From: Pseudoalteromonas carrageenovora IAM 12662
Lineage (GTDB): Bacteria; Pseudomonadota; Gammaproteobacteria; Enterobacterales; Alteromonadaceae
Direction of reading: 5' to 3'
DNA length: 64,000 nt
Assembly: GCF_900239935.1 (NCBI RefSeq)
Contig: NZ_LT965928.1
Span: 2,435,520-2,499,519, forward strand
Shown here one piece after another: positions 56,283-64,000 of this stretch (its first letter is position 1; the number at the start of each line of letters is the position of its first letter). The notes beneath the pieces are model-generated. The model was not told the DNA's origin. It saw only the letters and a list, made by a program, of their open reading frames with translations, and made no database searches. The translations under genes were made by a program, and so were the position numbers.

Positions 56283-56312
56283 AAAAAGCGTATCTTACCA
56301 GATACGCTTTTT
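56283..56312 (-). terminator. Terminator between hupB and ppiD
   Basis: A 12-bp perfect stem (AAAAAGCGTATC with GATACGCTTTTT) has a 6-nt loop. It lies about 95 bp past the hupB stop, so ppiD needs its own promoter or read-through. Confidence 0.88.
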
Positions 56313-56407
56313 CACTTGAAGTAACTGGCGGTAAAGTTACTTAATTCATCTGTTGTGGTGAATCAGTATCTTTATACTCGCCATAACTAATGTGTGTAAA
56401 ACAGTGA

Positions 56408-56680
56408 TTAGTTTACTGCGTCTTTAAGCGCTTTACCGGCTTTGAAAGCTGGGATATTAGCTGCAGCAATTTGAATAGTTTCACCAGTTTGTGGGTTACG
56501 GCCTGAACGTGCAGCACGTTCACGTACTGAGAAAGTACCAAAACCTACAAGTGCAACTGAATCGCCATCTTTAAGCGCGCCAGATACAGATCCGATGAAT
56601 GAATCTAGTGCACGACCTGCAGCCGCTTTAGAAATGTCAGCGTCAGCTGCGATTTGATCGATTAATTGAGATTTATTCAC
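56408..56680 (-). CDS. hupB: DNA-binding protein HU-beta
   Basis: Nucleoid protein that bends DNA. From the GTG at 56680 it is 90 residues ([16 protein letters not shown]), the usual HU length, with the DNA-binding arm containing the family signature ([21 protein letters not shown]). The GTG has GAGGA 7-8 nt upstream. The ORF extends to an ATG at 56710, but the extra ten residues are not conserved in HU proteins. Confidence 0.96.
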   Translation of the reverse strand: MNKSQLIDQIAADADISKAAAGRALDSFIGSVSGALKDGDSVALVGFGTFSVRERAARSGRNPQTGETIQIAAANIPAFKAGKALKDAVN

Positions 56681-56792
56681 AATATCATCCTCTTTCATTG
56701 TTATTATCAAGAGCGATGGTTTTTTAAACTAACATCACTTTTTTGAAAATTTTAGAGCAAACTTTTAATGCTCACATGATTATATTTTTCTT

Positions 56793-56820
56793 AAGCCTAG
56801 GCCCCATAAGGGCTAGGCTT
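56793..56820 (-). other. Hairpin in the lon-hupB intergenic region
   Basis: AAGCCTAG...CCC pairs with GGG...CTAGGCTT, with a bulged G, in the 210-bp gap between lon and hupB. Neither strand has a U-run after it, so it is not a standard terminator. It may be an mRNA processing or stability element. Confidence 0.5.
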
Positions 56821-56890
56821 GAAAACCAGTGCTTAACTTATCATACCGTTTAGATTTGAAAAGCCCTAAAAAGCACTTTTTTTGGGTTTT

Positions 56891-59251
56891 TTATTGGTTT
56901 TTCGGTGTTTCGGGCGAAAAACTCTCAACAGGATGCACTAAAGCAAGTTTTAACACCTCGTCAATCCACGTAACAGGGTGAACATCAAGACCTGCCAGCA
57001 CGTTGTCTGGGATCTCTTTTAGGTCACGTTCGTTAATTTTTGGAATGATGACTGTTTTAATTCCACCGCGATGCGCAGCCAATAACTTTTCTTTAAGGCC
57101 ACCAATTGGTAATACTTCACCACGTAGTGTTATTTCGCCTGTCATCGCCACGTCAGCTTTTACAGGGTTACCCGTTAAGCTAGACACTAAACCCGTTACC
57201 ATCGCAGCACCGGCACTTGGGCCATCTTTAGGTGTTGCACCTTCAGGTACGTGAACGTGTATGTCGCGTTTTTCGTAAAAATCGCTATTAATACGGAATG
57301 TATCAGCACGATTACGTACAACAGTCATCGCAGCCTGAATTGACTCTTGCATTACATCACCCAGTGAACCTGTGTAACTTAACTTGCCTTTACCTGGAAC
57401 AGCTGCACATTCAATAGTAAGTAAGTCGCCACCTACTTCTGTCCACGCTAAACCAGTTACTTGGCCAATACGGTTACCATCTTCGGCTTTACCATAATCA
57501 AAGCGCTGCACACCTAAAAAGTCTTCTAGGTTATCTTGATTGATAGTCACTGTTTTAGTGTCTTTTTCTAGCAAGATATTTTTAACGGCTTTACGGCACA
57601 GTTTAGATATTTCACGTTCAAGGTTACGCACACCCGCTTCACGCGTGTAGTAACGAATAATGCCAATAATAGCGCTATCTTCTATTACTACCTCGTTATC
57701 TTTTAAACCATTACGTTTAACTTGCTTAGTAATAAGGTGCTCTTTTGCAATGTTTAGCTTTTCATCTTCGGTGTAACCCGATAAACGAATAACTTCCATA
57801 CGGTCCAATAATGGACCCGGAATATTAAAGCTGTTTGATGTGGCTACAAACATAACGTCAGATAAATCGTAATCAACTTCAAGGTAATGATCGGCAAAAT
57901 GGCTGTTTTGCTCAGGATCTAATACTTCTAGAAGAGCTGATGCTGGGTCACCGCGCATATCTGATGACATTTTGTCAATTTCATCTAACAAGAATAATGG
58001 GTTTTTAACGCCCACTTTAGACATGTTTTGAATTAGCTTGCCTGGCATAGAACCAATGTAAGTACGACGATGGCCACGAATTTCAGCCTCGTCACGTACG
58101 CCACCTAAGGCCATACGCACATATTTACGGCCAGTAGAGCGCGCTATTGATTGCCCTAAAGATGTTTTACCAACACCTGGAGGACCCACTAAACATAAAA
58201 TAGGCCCTTTAAGCTTATTTGTACGCTGTTGCACTGCGAGGTATTCAATAATACGTTCTTTAACTTTATCTAAGCCGTGGTGATCGCTATCAAGGATTTT
58301 TTGCGCGCCCGCTAAATCTTTTTTCACTTTAGAGCGTTTTTTCCATGGCACGTTAATTAACGTATCAATGTAAGAGCGTACAACCGTGGCTTCAGCAGAC
58401 ATTGGCGACATCATTTTAAGCTTATTAAGCTCAGTAGTGGCCTTTTCTTTAGCTTCATCAGGCATGCCAGAGTCTTCAATACGCTTTTTAAGCGCTTCAA
58501 ATTCGTCAGGCACATCATCAAGCTCACCAAGCTCTTTTTGAATGGCTTTCATTTGCTCGTTGAGGTAATACTCGCGCTGAGATTTTTCCATCTGCTTTTT
58601 CACGCGGGTACGAATTTTCTTCTCAACTTGCAGTAAGTCTATTTCACCTTCCATCAACGCCATTAAATACTCTAAGCGTTCAGTCACACTTGAGATTTCT
58701 AGCACTTTTTGTTTTTCAGGCACTTTAAGCGGCATATGCGCTGCCATTGTGTCGGCAAGACGTGCTGGCTCATCAATACCCGACACAGAGGTTAATACTT
58801 CTGGTGGAATCTTTTTGTTTAGTTTTACATAGCCTTCAAACTGGCTAATAGCGCTGCGAATAAATATATCTTGCTCTTGCTCGTCTACCGAATCAGATTC
58901 AATAAATTGGGCGTTAGCAACAAAAAAGTCATCGTTATCTACAAATTCTTCAATTTGTGCGCGTTGTGTACCTTCAACTAAAACTTTCAGTGTACCGTCT
59001 GGTAATTTTAATAACTGAAGTACAGTGGCAATAGTACCAATACGGTAAATATCGTCTTGTTCTGGTTCATCTACAGTTGCATCTTTTTGTGCAACCAAGA
59101 AAATTTGTTTGTCTTTGTCCATTGCCGCTTCTAGGCATTTTATTGATTTTTCACGGCCAACAAAAAGCGGGATCACCATGTGTGGATATACCACAACATC
59201 GCGCAGTGCTAGGACTGGGATTTCGACTCGGTCGGTTCTCTCAAGCGTCAT
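56891..59251 (-). CDS. lon: ATP-dependent protease Lon
   Basis: Cytoplasmic AAA+ serine protease that degrades misfolded and regulatory proteins. From the ATG at 59251 it is 786 residues (E. coli 784), with the substrate-binding N domain (about 8-300), Walker A GPPGVGKTSLG, Walker B LFLLDEIDKMSSD and the protease domain with catalytic Ser in PKDGPSAGAAM and a catalytic Lys further on. The ORF's upstream ATG (59269) adds six residues absent from the family. A heat-shock promoter lies upstream. Confidence 0.97.
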   Translation of the reverse strand: MTLERTDRVEIPVLALRDVVVYPHMVIPLFVGREKSIKCLEAAMDKDKQIFLVAQKDATVDEPEQDDIYRIGTIATVLQLLKLPDGTLKVLVEGTQRAQIEEFVDNDDFFVANAQFIESDSVDEQEQDIFIRSAISQFEGYVKLNKKIPPEVLTSVSGIDEPARLADTMAAHMPLKVPEKQKVLEISSVTERLEYLMALMEGEIDLLQVEKKIRTRVKKQMEKSQREYYLNEQMKAIQKELGELDDVPDEFEALKKRIEDSGMPDEAKEKATTELNKLKMMSPMSAEATVVRSYIDTLINVPWKKRSKVKKDLAGAQKILDSDHHGLDKVKERIIEYLAVQQRTNKLKGPILCLVGPPGVGKTSLGQSIARSTGRKYVRMALGGVRDEAEIRGHRRTYIGSMPGKLIQNMSKVGVKNPLFLLDEIDKMSSDMRGDPASALLEVLDPEQNSHFADHYLEVDYDLSDVMFVATSNSFNIPGPLLDRMEVIRLSGYTEDEKLNIAKEHLITKQVKRNGLKDNEVVIEDSAIIGIIRYYTREAGVRNLEREISKLCRKAVKNILLEKDTKTVTINQDNLEDFLGVQRFDYGKAEDGNRIGQVTGLAWTEVGGDLLTIECAAVPGKGKLSYTGSLGDVMQESIQAAMTVVRNRADTFRINSDFYEKRDIHVHVPEGATPKDGPSAGAAMVTGLVSSLTGNPVKADVAMTGEITLRGEVLPIGGLKEKLLAAHRGGIKTVIIPKINERDLKEIPDNVLAGLDVHPVTWIDEVLKLALVHPVESFSPETPKNQ

Positions 59252-59295
59252 TATATTTTCTCTTCGCACTTTATTTATTTAAAAGATTACTCAAG

Positions 59296-59325
59296 TATAT
59301 GGGGATAAACTAATTAAAGTTCAAC
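59296..59325 (-). promoter_or_regulatory. Heat-shock (sigma-32) promoter of lon
   Basis: On the minus strand -10 CCCCATATA (59304-59296) matches the sigma-32 consensus CCCCATNTA, and -35 GTTGAA (59325-59320) matches five of six bases of CTTGAA. The spacer is 15 bp, within the sigma-32 range. The predicted start is about 40 nt before the lon ATG. Confidence 0.8.
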
Positions 59326-59356
59326 AATTTTCCCCTACTCGACTAAATTAATTATA

Positions 59357-59383
59357 AAAAAAGGAGCCTAAGGCTCCTTTTTT
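59357..59383 (-). terminator. Terminator after clpX
   Basis: A 12-bp perfect stem (AAAAAAGGAGCC with GGCTCCTTTTTT) closes a TAA loop, 18 bp past the clpX stop on the minus strand. It separates clpP-clpX from lon. Confidence 0.9.
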
Positions 59384-59401
59384 ATGCAAATAGCTTAAAA
59401 A

Positions 59402-60685
59402 CTACTCAGATGCAGCTTTGTCTTGTTTATTGTTTTCATAAATCAAGATTGGGTCTGACTCACCTTTAATAACGGTTTCATCAATAACCACTTTGCTTAC
59501 ATCGTCCATAGACGGTAGTTCGTACATGGTATCAAGTAATACACCTTCAACAATCGAACGAAGACCACGAGCACCTGTTTTGCGCTCCATTGCTTTGTGA
59601 GCAATTGCTGCTAAGGCGTCATCACGAAATTCAAGTTCAACATCTTCCATACCAAACAATACAGAGAATTGCTTAGTAATCGCGTTTTTAGGTTCACTTA
59701 AAATTTGCACAAGCGCTGCTTCGTCAAGTTCAGTTAACGTAGCAACAACCGGTAGACGACCAATAAACTCAGGGATTAAGCCGTATTTAACTAAATCTTC
59801 TGGCTCTACGTCTTTAAATGTATCACTTAAAGAACGGCTCGCCGCAGACTCTTTTACGTTAACGCCAAAACCAATACCAGTGTTTTTATGGCTACGCTGC
59901 TCAATTACTTTATCTAGGCCTGCAAATGCACCACCACAAATAAACAAAATCTTAGATGTGTCTACTTGTAAAAACTCTTGCTGTGGGTGCTTACGACCAC
60001 CTTGTGGTGGAACCGAAGCAACAGTACCCTCAATCAGTTTAAGTAGTGCTTGTTGCACACCTTCACCTGATACATCACGTGTAATTGATGGGTTATCTGA
60101 TTTGCGAGAAATTTTGTCAATTTCATCGATGTAAACAATACCGCGCTGGGCTTTTTCTACATCGTAATCGCATTTTTGCAATAGTTTTTGAATGATGTTT
60201 TCTACATCTTCACCTACATAACCGGCTTCGGTTAATGTTGTGGCATCAGCCATAGTAAACGGCACATCTAAAAGGCGTGCTAGCGTTTCTGCAAGTAATG
60301 TTTTACCACTACCTGTTGGGCCAATAAGTAGAATATTACTTTTACCTAGTTCAACTTCCTGCTTTGTAGATTGGTTACGCAAGCGTTTGTAGTGGTTGTA
60401 TACCGCTACTGATAATACTTTTTTAGCATGGTCTTGACCAATTACGTAGTCGTCTAGGTGATTACGAATTTCTTTTGGCACAGGTAGTTTATCAGACGCA
60501 TTATGCTTAGGAGCAATGTCTTTGATTTCTTCCCTGATGATATCGTTACACAGCTCTACACATTCATCACAAATGTATACTGAAGGACCTGCAATTAATT
60601 TACGAACTTCATGCTGGCTTTTGCCACAAAAAGAACAGTATAACAATTTATTACTTTTGTCGCCGTCTGTAGGAGTGTCAGACAT
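59402..60685 (-). CDS. clpX: ATP-dependent Clp protease ATP-binding subunit ClpX
   Basis: AAA+ unfoldase that feeds tagged substrates to ClpP. The 427 residues include the N-terminal zinc-binding domain ([11 protein letters not shown] and ICDECVELC, four Cys), Walker [16 protein letters not shown], the pore motif GYVG, Walker [11 protein letters not shown] and IGFG of the ClpP-docking loop. It follows clpP after 134 bp in the conserved tig-clpP-clpX-lon order. Confidence 0.98.
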   Translation of the reverse strand: MSDTPTDGDKSNKLLYCSFCGKSQHEVRKLIAGPSVYICDECVELCNDIIREEIKDIAPKHNASDKLPVPKEIRNHLDDYVIGQDHAKKVLSVAVYNHYKRLRNQSTKQEVELGKSNILLIGPTGSGKTLLAETLARLLDVPFTMADATTLTEAGYVGEDVENIIQKLLQKCDYDVEKAQRGIVYIDEIDKISRKSDNPSITRDVSGEGVQQALLKLIEGTVASVPPQGGRKHPQQEFLQVDTSKILFICGGAFAGLDKVIEQRSHKNTGIGFGVNVKESAASRSLSDTFKDVEPEDLVKYGLIPEFIGRLPVVATLTELDEAALVQILSEPKNAITKQFSVLFGMEDVELEFRDDALAAIAHKAMERKTGARGLRSIVEGVLLDTMYELPSMDDVSKVVIDETVIKGESDPILIYENNKQDKAASE

Positions 60686-60790
60686 TCAGCTACCTCATTT
60701 TATACGTTGGCTGCCAAACCGGTTGGCAACTATTCAAATTCGCTTTTAACTATACCAAAATTTACTGGTTTTCGCATAGTAACTCATAGT

Positions 60791-60812
60791 GGCAAGCAAT
60801 AGTTTGCTTGCC
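60791..60812 (-). other. Hairpin between clpP and clpX
   Basis: GGCAAGCAA and TTGCTTGCC form a perfect 9-bp stem with a TAGT loop, only 7 bp past the clpP stop. There is no U-run on the minus strand, so termination is unlikely. A role in mRNA processing or 3' protection of the clpP message is possible. Confidence 0.6.
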
Positions 60813-60819
60813 TACACGC

Positions 60820-61437
60820 TTACTTGCTATCGCGATTTGTAAATACTGAGTCTACAAGTCCGTAGTCTACAGCTTGTGATGCACTCATAAAGTTATCACG
60901 ATCTGTATCGCGTGAAATAACATCTAATGGTTGGCCTGTATGCTCAGCCATTAAGCGGTTAAGTTTGTCTTTAATAGACAGAATTTCTTTAGCGTGTATT
61001 TCAAAGTCAGACGCTTGACCTTGGAAACCACCTAATGGTTGGTGAATCATTACACGTGAGTTTGGTAGACAAAAACGCTTACCTTTAGCACCCGCTGTAA
61101 GTAAAAATGCGCCCATGCTTGCTGCTTGACCAACACAAATTGTGCTTACATCTGGTTTGATGAAGTTCATTGTATCGTAAATGGCCATGCCTGCAGTAAC
61201 TGAACCACCTGGTGAGTTGATATATAAAAAGATATCTTTGTCAGGATTTTCTGATTCTAAAAATAGCATTTGCGCTAAAATTAGATTTGCCATGTTGTCT
61301 TCAACTTGGCCTGTTAAAAAGATAATACGCTCTTTTAATAATCTCGAATAAATATCATACGAGCGCTCGCCTTTAGCCGTTTGTTCAACAACCATAGGGA
61401 CTAATGCGTTTAGGGGATCTGTAATACCAGTGTTCAT
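60820..61437 (-). CDS. clpP: ATP-dependent Clp protease proteolytic subunit ClpP
   Basis: Serine protease barrel of the ClpXP and ClpAP machines. The 205 residues have the catalytic Ser in [13 protein letters not shown] and the catalytic His in [13 protein letters not shown], with the Asp later. The N-terminus ([16 protein letters not shown]) looks like a short propeptide region. It lies 166 bp downstream of tig. No convincing sigma-32 site was found in that gap. Confidence 0.98.
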   Translation of the reverse strand: MNTGITDPLNALVPMVVEQTAKGERSYDIYSRLLKERIIFLTGQVEDNMANLILAQMLFLESENPDKDIFLYINSPGGSVTAGMAIYDTMNFIKPDVSTICVGQAASMGAFLLTAGAKGKRFCLPNSRVMIHQPLGGFQGQASDFEIHAKEILSIKDKLNRLMAEHTGQPLDVISRDTDRDNFMSASQAVDYGLVDSVFTNRDSK

Positions 61438-61603
61438 ACTTATTTAATTCCTTATGCGCTTATACTTATCCTTCACTATAAGAAAAGCATAGTTATCATT
61501 TTTCGCAAATTAAGAGCCACAAACTAAAATGGCCCGGGCACACTGCATAAACAGAGTAACACGAGCCATTTAATCGTTAGCGAGAGCTTAAGTCAATGAC
61601 TTA

Positions 61604-62908
61604 TTAAGCACCTTGCTGCGGATTCATGATGTCGTCAAATGCTTTTTCAACGTCAGAAACATTTGCTTTAGCTAAAATAGCTTCAACTGCTTGCTCTTCC
61701 ATTGCTACATTACGCATTTGCTGCATTAGTTGATCATTACCTTTGTAGTATTCTACTACTTCAGTTGGATCTTCGTATGCAGACGCTACTGTTGCGATAA
61801 GTGCTTCAACTTTAGCATCATCAACTTTGATGTCGTTAGCTTTGATCACTTCACCTAATAAAAGGCCAGTTTTAACGCGAGTTACAGCTTGCTCATGGAA
61901 CAATTCAGCTGGAAGCTCAGGCATGTTTTTAGCGTCGCCGCCAAAACGTTGAGCTGCTTGCTGACGTAGTGCGTCAACTTCTTGATCAACAAGTGCTTTT
62001 GGCACTTCAATTTCGTTGTTTTCTAAAAGACCTTTAATTGCTTGGTCTTTAACGTTAGCTTTAACTGCTTGGTCAAGCTCACGTGTCATGTTCTTTTTAA
62101 CTTCTTCTTTAAGCGCGTCTACGCCGCCTTCGGTAACACCGAATTTAGTTGCAAACTCTTCGCTTAATTCAGGTAACTCTTGCGCTTCAACTTTTTTCAC
62201 TGTGATAGTGAATTGAGCCGCTTTACCTTTAAGGTTTTCAGCGTGGTAGTCATCAGGGAAAGTTACATCAGCAACTACTTCTTCGCCTGCTTTTTTACCT
62301 ACGATGTTATCTTCAAAACCTGGGATCATACGACCTTGGCCAAGTTCTAATGGGAAGTCTTCAGCTTTACCGCCTTCAAATACTTCACCGTCGATAGTAC
62401 CTACGAAATCAACAGTTACACGGTCGTTTTCGCCAGCAGCTGTATCAACATCAGCCCAAGAAGCGTGCTGTTTACGAAGTGTTTCTAGCATGTTTGCTAA
62501 ATCTTCGTCAGTTACTGTAACTGCTGGTTTTTCTACAGCAATTTTATCTAAACCTTGAACTTCAACTTCAGGGTAAACTTCAAACGTAGCTGAGAATTCT
62601 AAATCTTTACCTGCTTCAAGAGATTTTGGAGCAAATGATGGTGCGCCAGCAGGGTTAATTTTTTCAGCAACGATTGCCTCAATGTAATTACGTTGCATTA
62701 CTTCGCCAGCAACTTCTTGACGAACTGCAGGACCAAAACGCTTGTTAATTACTGAAACTGGAACTTTACCAGCACGGAAACCATCAATACGCTGTGTTTT
62801 TGACAGTTGTTGTAAGCGTTTTTTTACTTCGGTCTCAACGTTCTCTGCAGGAACGGTGATGGTCAGACGGCGCTCAAGGCCTTGAGTCGTCTCAACAGAA
62901 ACTTGCAT
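61604..62908 (-). CDS. tig: Trigger factor
   Basis: Ribosome-bound chaperone with peptidyl-prolyl isomerase activity. At 434 residues it is close to E. coli (432). The ribosome-docking motif GFRAGKVP is at about 44-51 in the N-terminal domain, the FKBP-type domain at about 160-245 contains [19 protein letters not shown], and the helical C-terminal chaperone domain follows. It heads the tig-clpP-clpX-lon block. Confidence 0.98.
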   Translation of the reverse strand: MQVSVETTQGLERRLTITVPAENVETEVKKRLQQLSKTQRIDGFRAGKVPVSVINKRFGPAVRQEVAGEVMQRNYIEAIVAEKINPAGAPSFAPKSLEAGKDLEFSATFEVYPEVEVQGLDKIAVEKPAVTVTDEDLANMLETLRKQHASWADVDTAAGENDRVTVDFVGTIDGEVFEGGKAEDFPLELGQGRMIPGFEDNIVGKKAGEEVVADVTFPDDYHAENLKGKAAQFTITVKKVEAQELPELSEEFATKFGVTEGGVDALKEEVKKNMTRELDQAVKANVKDQAIKGLLENNEIEVPKALVDQEVDALRQQAAQRFGGDAKNMPELPAELFHEQAVTRVKTGLLLGEVIKANDIKVDDAKVEALIATVASAYEDPTEVVEYYKGNDQLMQQMRNVAMEEQAVEAILAKANVSDVEKAFDDIMNPQQGA

Positions 62909-63080
62909 GATTTACCTCAATATTCAATTTTGGCGACTGTTCGCCTTCCTTACAAACAAAGTACCTTCATGAGTCTTGATAAAATTTAAGCTAAATTTAA
63001 TGCTTAAATACATCCGTCGCTACCATGAGATATCATTGCTGCTCTGCCCTTCGGGCACTATGTTAAACAATAGACGCGGC

Positions 63081-63108
63081 ATTATAACCTAATAATCATG
63101 AGAGTCGA
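63081..63108 (-). promoter_or_regulatory. Sigma-70 promoter of tig
   Basis: On the minus strand -10 TATAAT (63086-63081) and -35 TCGACT (63108-63103, four of six consensus bases) are 16 bp apart, followed by a GC-rich discriminator (GCCGCG). It predicts a leader of about 165 nt that contains a small TGCCC/GGGCA hairpin (63045-63057). The rest of the 62909-63280 gap shows nothing further. Confidence 0.65.
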
Positions 63109-63256
63109 GTGTAGGGGGCAATTATTTAGGCTAGATCGGCACTGATCGCGCACAACCGAATAAAAAACAAACTAATTAGATTGTAAGTAATTAAAATTTT
63201 ATTAATGAATTTGAATATAAAGATAAGGTATGGAATATAGAGTATTAATTTTCACG

Positions 63257-63279
63257 TTTCATTATTTGATATAATGAAA
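63257..63279 (-). terminator. AT-rich hairpin after the last tRNA-Pro gene
   Basis: TTTCATTAT and ATAATGAAA form a perfect 9-bp stem with a 5-nt loop one base past the CCA end of the last tRNA. It is AT-rich with no strong U-run, so it may be a weak terminator or a 3'-processing signal for the tRNA operon. Confidence 0.5.
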
Positions 63280-63280
63280 G

Positions 63281-63357
63281 TGGTCGGCGATGCAGGATTT
63301 GAACCTGCGACCCCTTGGACCCAAACCAAGTGCGCTACCAAACTGCGCTAATCGCCG
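63281..63357 (-). tRNA. tRNA-Pro (UGG anticodon), copy 1
   Basis: A full 77-nt cloverleaf on the minus strand: acceptor 5' CGGCGAT, anticodon stem-loop CTTGG-TTTGGGT-CCAAG with TGG, T-arm GCAGG-TTTGAAT-CCTGC and encoded CCA. Last gene of the five-tRNA operon. It is identical to copies 2 and 3. Confidence 0.97.
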
Positions 63358-63408
63358 ATATATATTGTGAATACTTAAACTTTGAATTTAAGACCACTTA
63401 TAAGAAAG

Positions 63409-63485
63409 TGGTCGGCGATGCAGGATTTGAACCTGCGACCCCTTGGACCCAAACCAAGTGCGCTACCAAACTGCGCTAATCGCCG
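63409..63485 (-). tRNA. tRNA-Pro (UGG anticodon), copy 2
   Basis: 77 nt with encoded CCA; identical to the other two copies over its whole length. It is 15 bp downstream of tRNA-His and 51 bp upstream of copy 1, within one transcript. Confidence 0.97.
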
Positions 63486-63500
63486 ATACTCAATGTAAAT

Positions 63501-63577
63501 TGGGGTGACTGATGGGGCTCGAACCCACGACAACCGGAATCACAATCCGGGGCTCTACCAACTGAGCTACAATCACC
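63501..63577 (-). tRNA. tRNA-His (GUG anticodon)
   Basis: 77 nt including the extra 5' G (position -1) that pairs with C73, a tRNA-His hallmark, and encoded CCA. The anticodon loop is TTGTGAT with GTG, on a CCGGA/TCCGG stem. It follows tRNA-Arg by 23 bp. Confidence 0.97.
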
Positions 63578-63600
63578 GCTATATTTACACGTTTTCAACA

Positions 63601-63677
<77 letters not shown>

Positions 63678-63721
63678 ATCGAAAACTTCATAGCGTACAA
63701 ATAAGCTTACTTTTAAAAAAG

Positions 63722-63798
63722 TGGTCGGCGATGCAGGATTTGAACCTGCGACCCCTTGGACCCAAACCAAGTGCGCTACCAAACTGCGCTAATCGCCG
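63722..63798 (-). tRNA. tRNA-Pro (UGG anticodon), copy 3 (first in operon)
   Basis: 77 nt with encoded CCA, identical to copies 1 and 2. It is the first gene of the operon, about 40 nt after the predicted transcription start. Confidence 0.97.
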
Positions 63799-63842
63799 AT
63801 GCTTACTATTGTTAACGAATGACCTCGTTGACAACGGGGTGC

Positions 63843-63871
63843 ATAATAGTGATTTGACGGGGTTAGGTCAA
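63843..63871 (-). promoter_or_regulatory. Sigma-70 promoter of the tRNA operon
   Basis: On the minus strand -35 TTGACC (63871-63866) and -10 TATTAT (63848-63843) are 17 bp apart, followed by GCACCCCG, a GC-rich discriminator typical of stable-RNA promoters under stringent control. The remaining sequence to 64000 is AT-rich, and I see no gene in it. Confidence 0.8.
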
Positions 63872-64000
63872 ACGTTTTTTTAAGAAAACCAATCAACTGC
63901 TTATTTTTAGCTCACAATGGTTAAATATTGCAATGTAGGGTTTAAAATTTAAACTCTTTTTACGCTTCTTACGTTTTATAGCTTAAAAGCACCTTGGCGC

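Noticed and set aside
56793..56820. Hairpin as the lon terminator
   Set aside because: The stem is good but neither strand has a following U-run, so it is listed only as a hairpin.
61438..61603. A sigma-32 promoter before clpP
   Set aside because: No CCCCATNTA-like -10 element at the right spacing from a CTTGAA-like -35 was found.

Overview
The window looks like a chromosomal core region of a marine gammaproteobacterium of the Alteromonadales, most likely Pseudoalteromonas. This rests on the low-GC codon use, the gene order and the protein sequences; no database search was possible. Most of the DNA is conserved housekeeping sequence. Two short stretches look accessory.

From 1 to 27.3 kb nearly everything is on the minus strand. 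It is the conserved gammaproteobacterial run rpsB-tsf-pyrH-frr-uppS-cdsA-dxr-rseP-bamA-skp-lpxD-fabZ-lpxA, then lpxB-rnhB-dnaE-accA-tilS. It covers translation, isoprenoid and phospholipid precursors, outer-membrane protein assembly, lipid A synthesis and replication. The run is split between lpxA and lpxB by a plus-strand cytochrome bd operon (cydA-cydB-cydX-cydD-cydC) and a small rlpA-like gene. The cyd promoter has a perfect 26-bp palindrome at its predicted transcription start.

From 27.5 to 31.8 kb lie map, glnD and dapD on the plus strand, divergent from rpsB. Next come an unrecognised minus-strand gene broken by a single-base frameshift in a homopolymer (32.0-33.1 kb) and a BetT-like BCCT transporter.

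At 35.4-40.6 kb is an accessory cassette: a membrane-fusion protein, an ABC ATPase, a large FtsX/MacB-type permease and a small exported CPPC protein. A decayed copy of the 3' end of phhB lies on its far side and the intact phhB-phhA pair on its near side, which suggests insertion or duplication at phhB.

From 41.9 to 54.2 kb are methionine gamma-lyase, the phage-shock genes (pspABC-ycjX-ycjF with divergent pspF and a sigma-54-like promoter), sapABCDF and an exported VOC-fold protein. From 54.3 to 63 kb is the minus-strand proteostasis block tig-clpP-clpX-lon-hupB-ppiD, with a heat-shock promoter for lon. The window ends with a five-gene minus-strand tRNA operon (Pro-Arg-His-Pro-Pro) with its own strong promoter.

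No CRISPR array, insertion sequence, integrase, rRNA or replication origin was seen.
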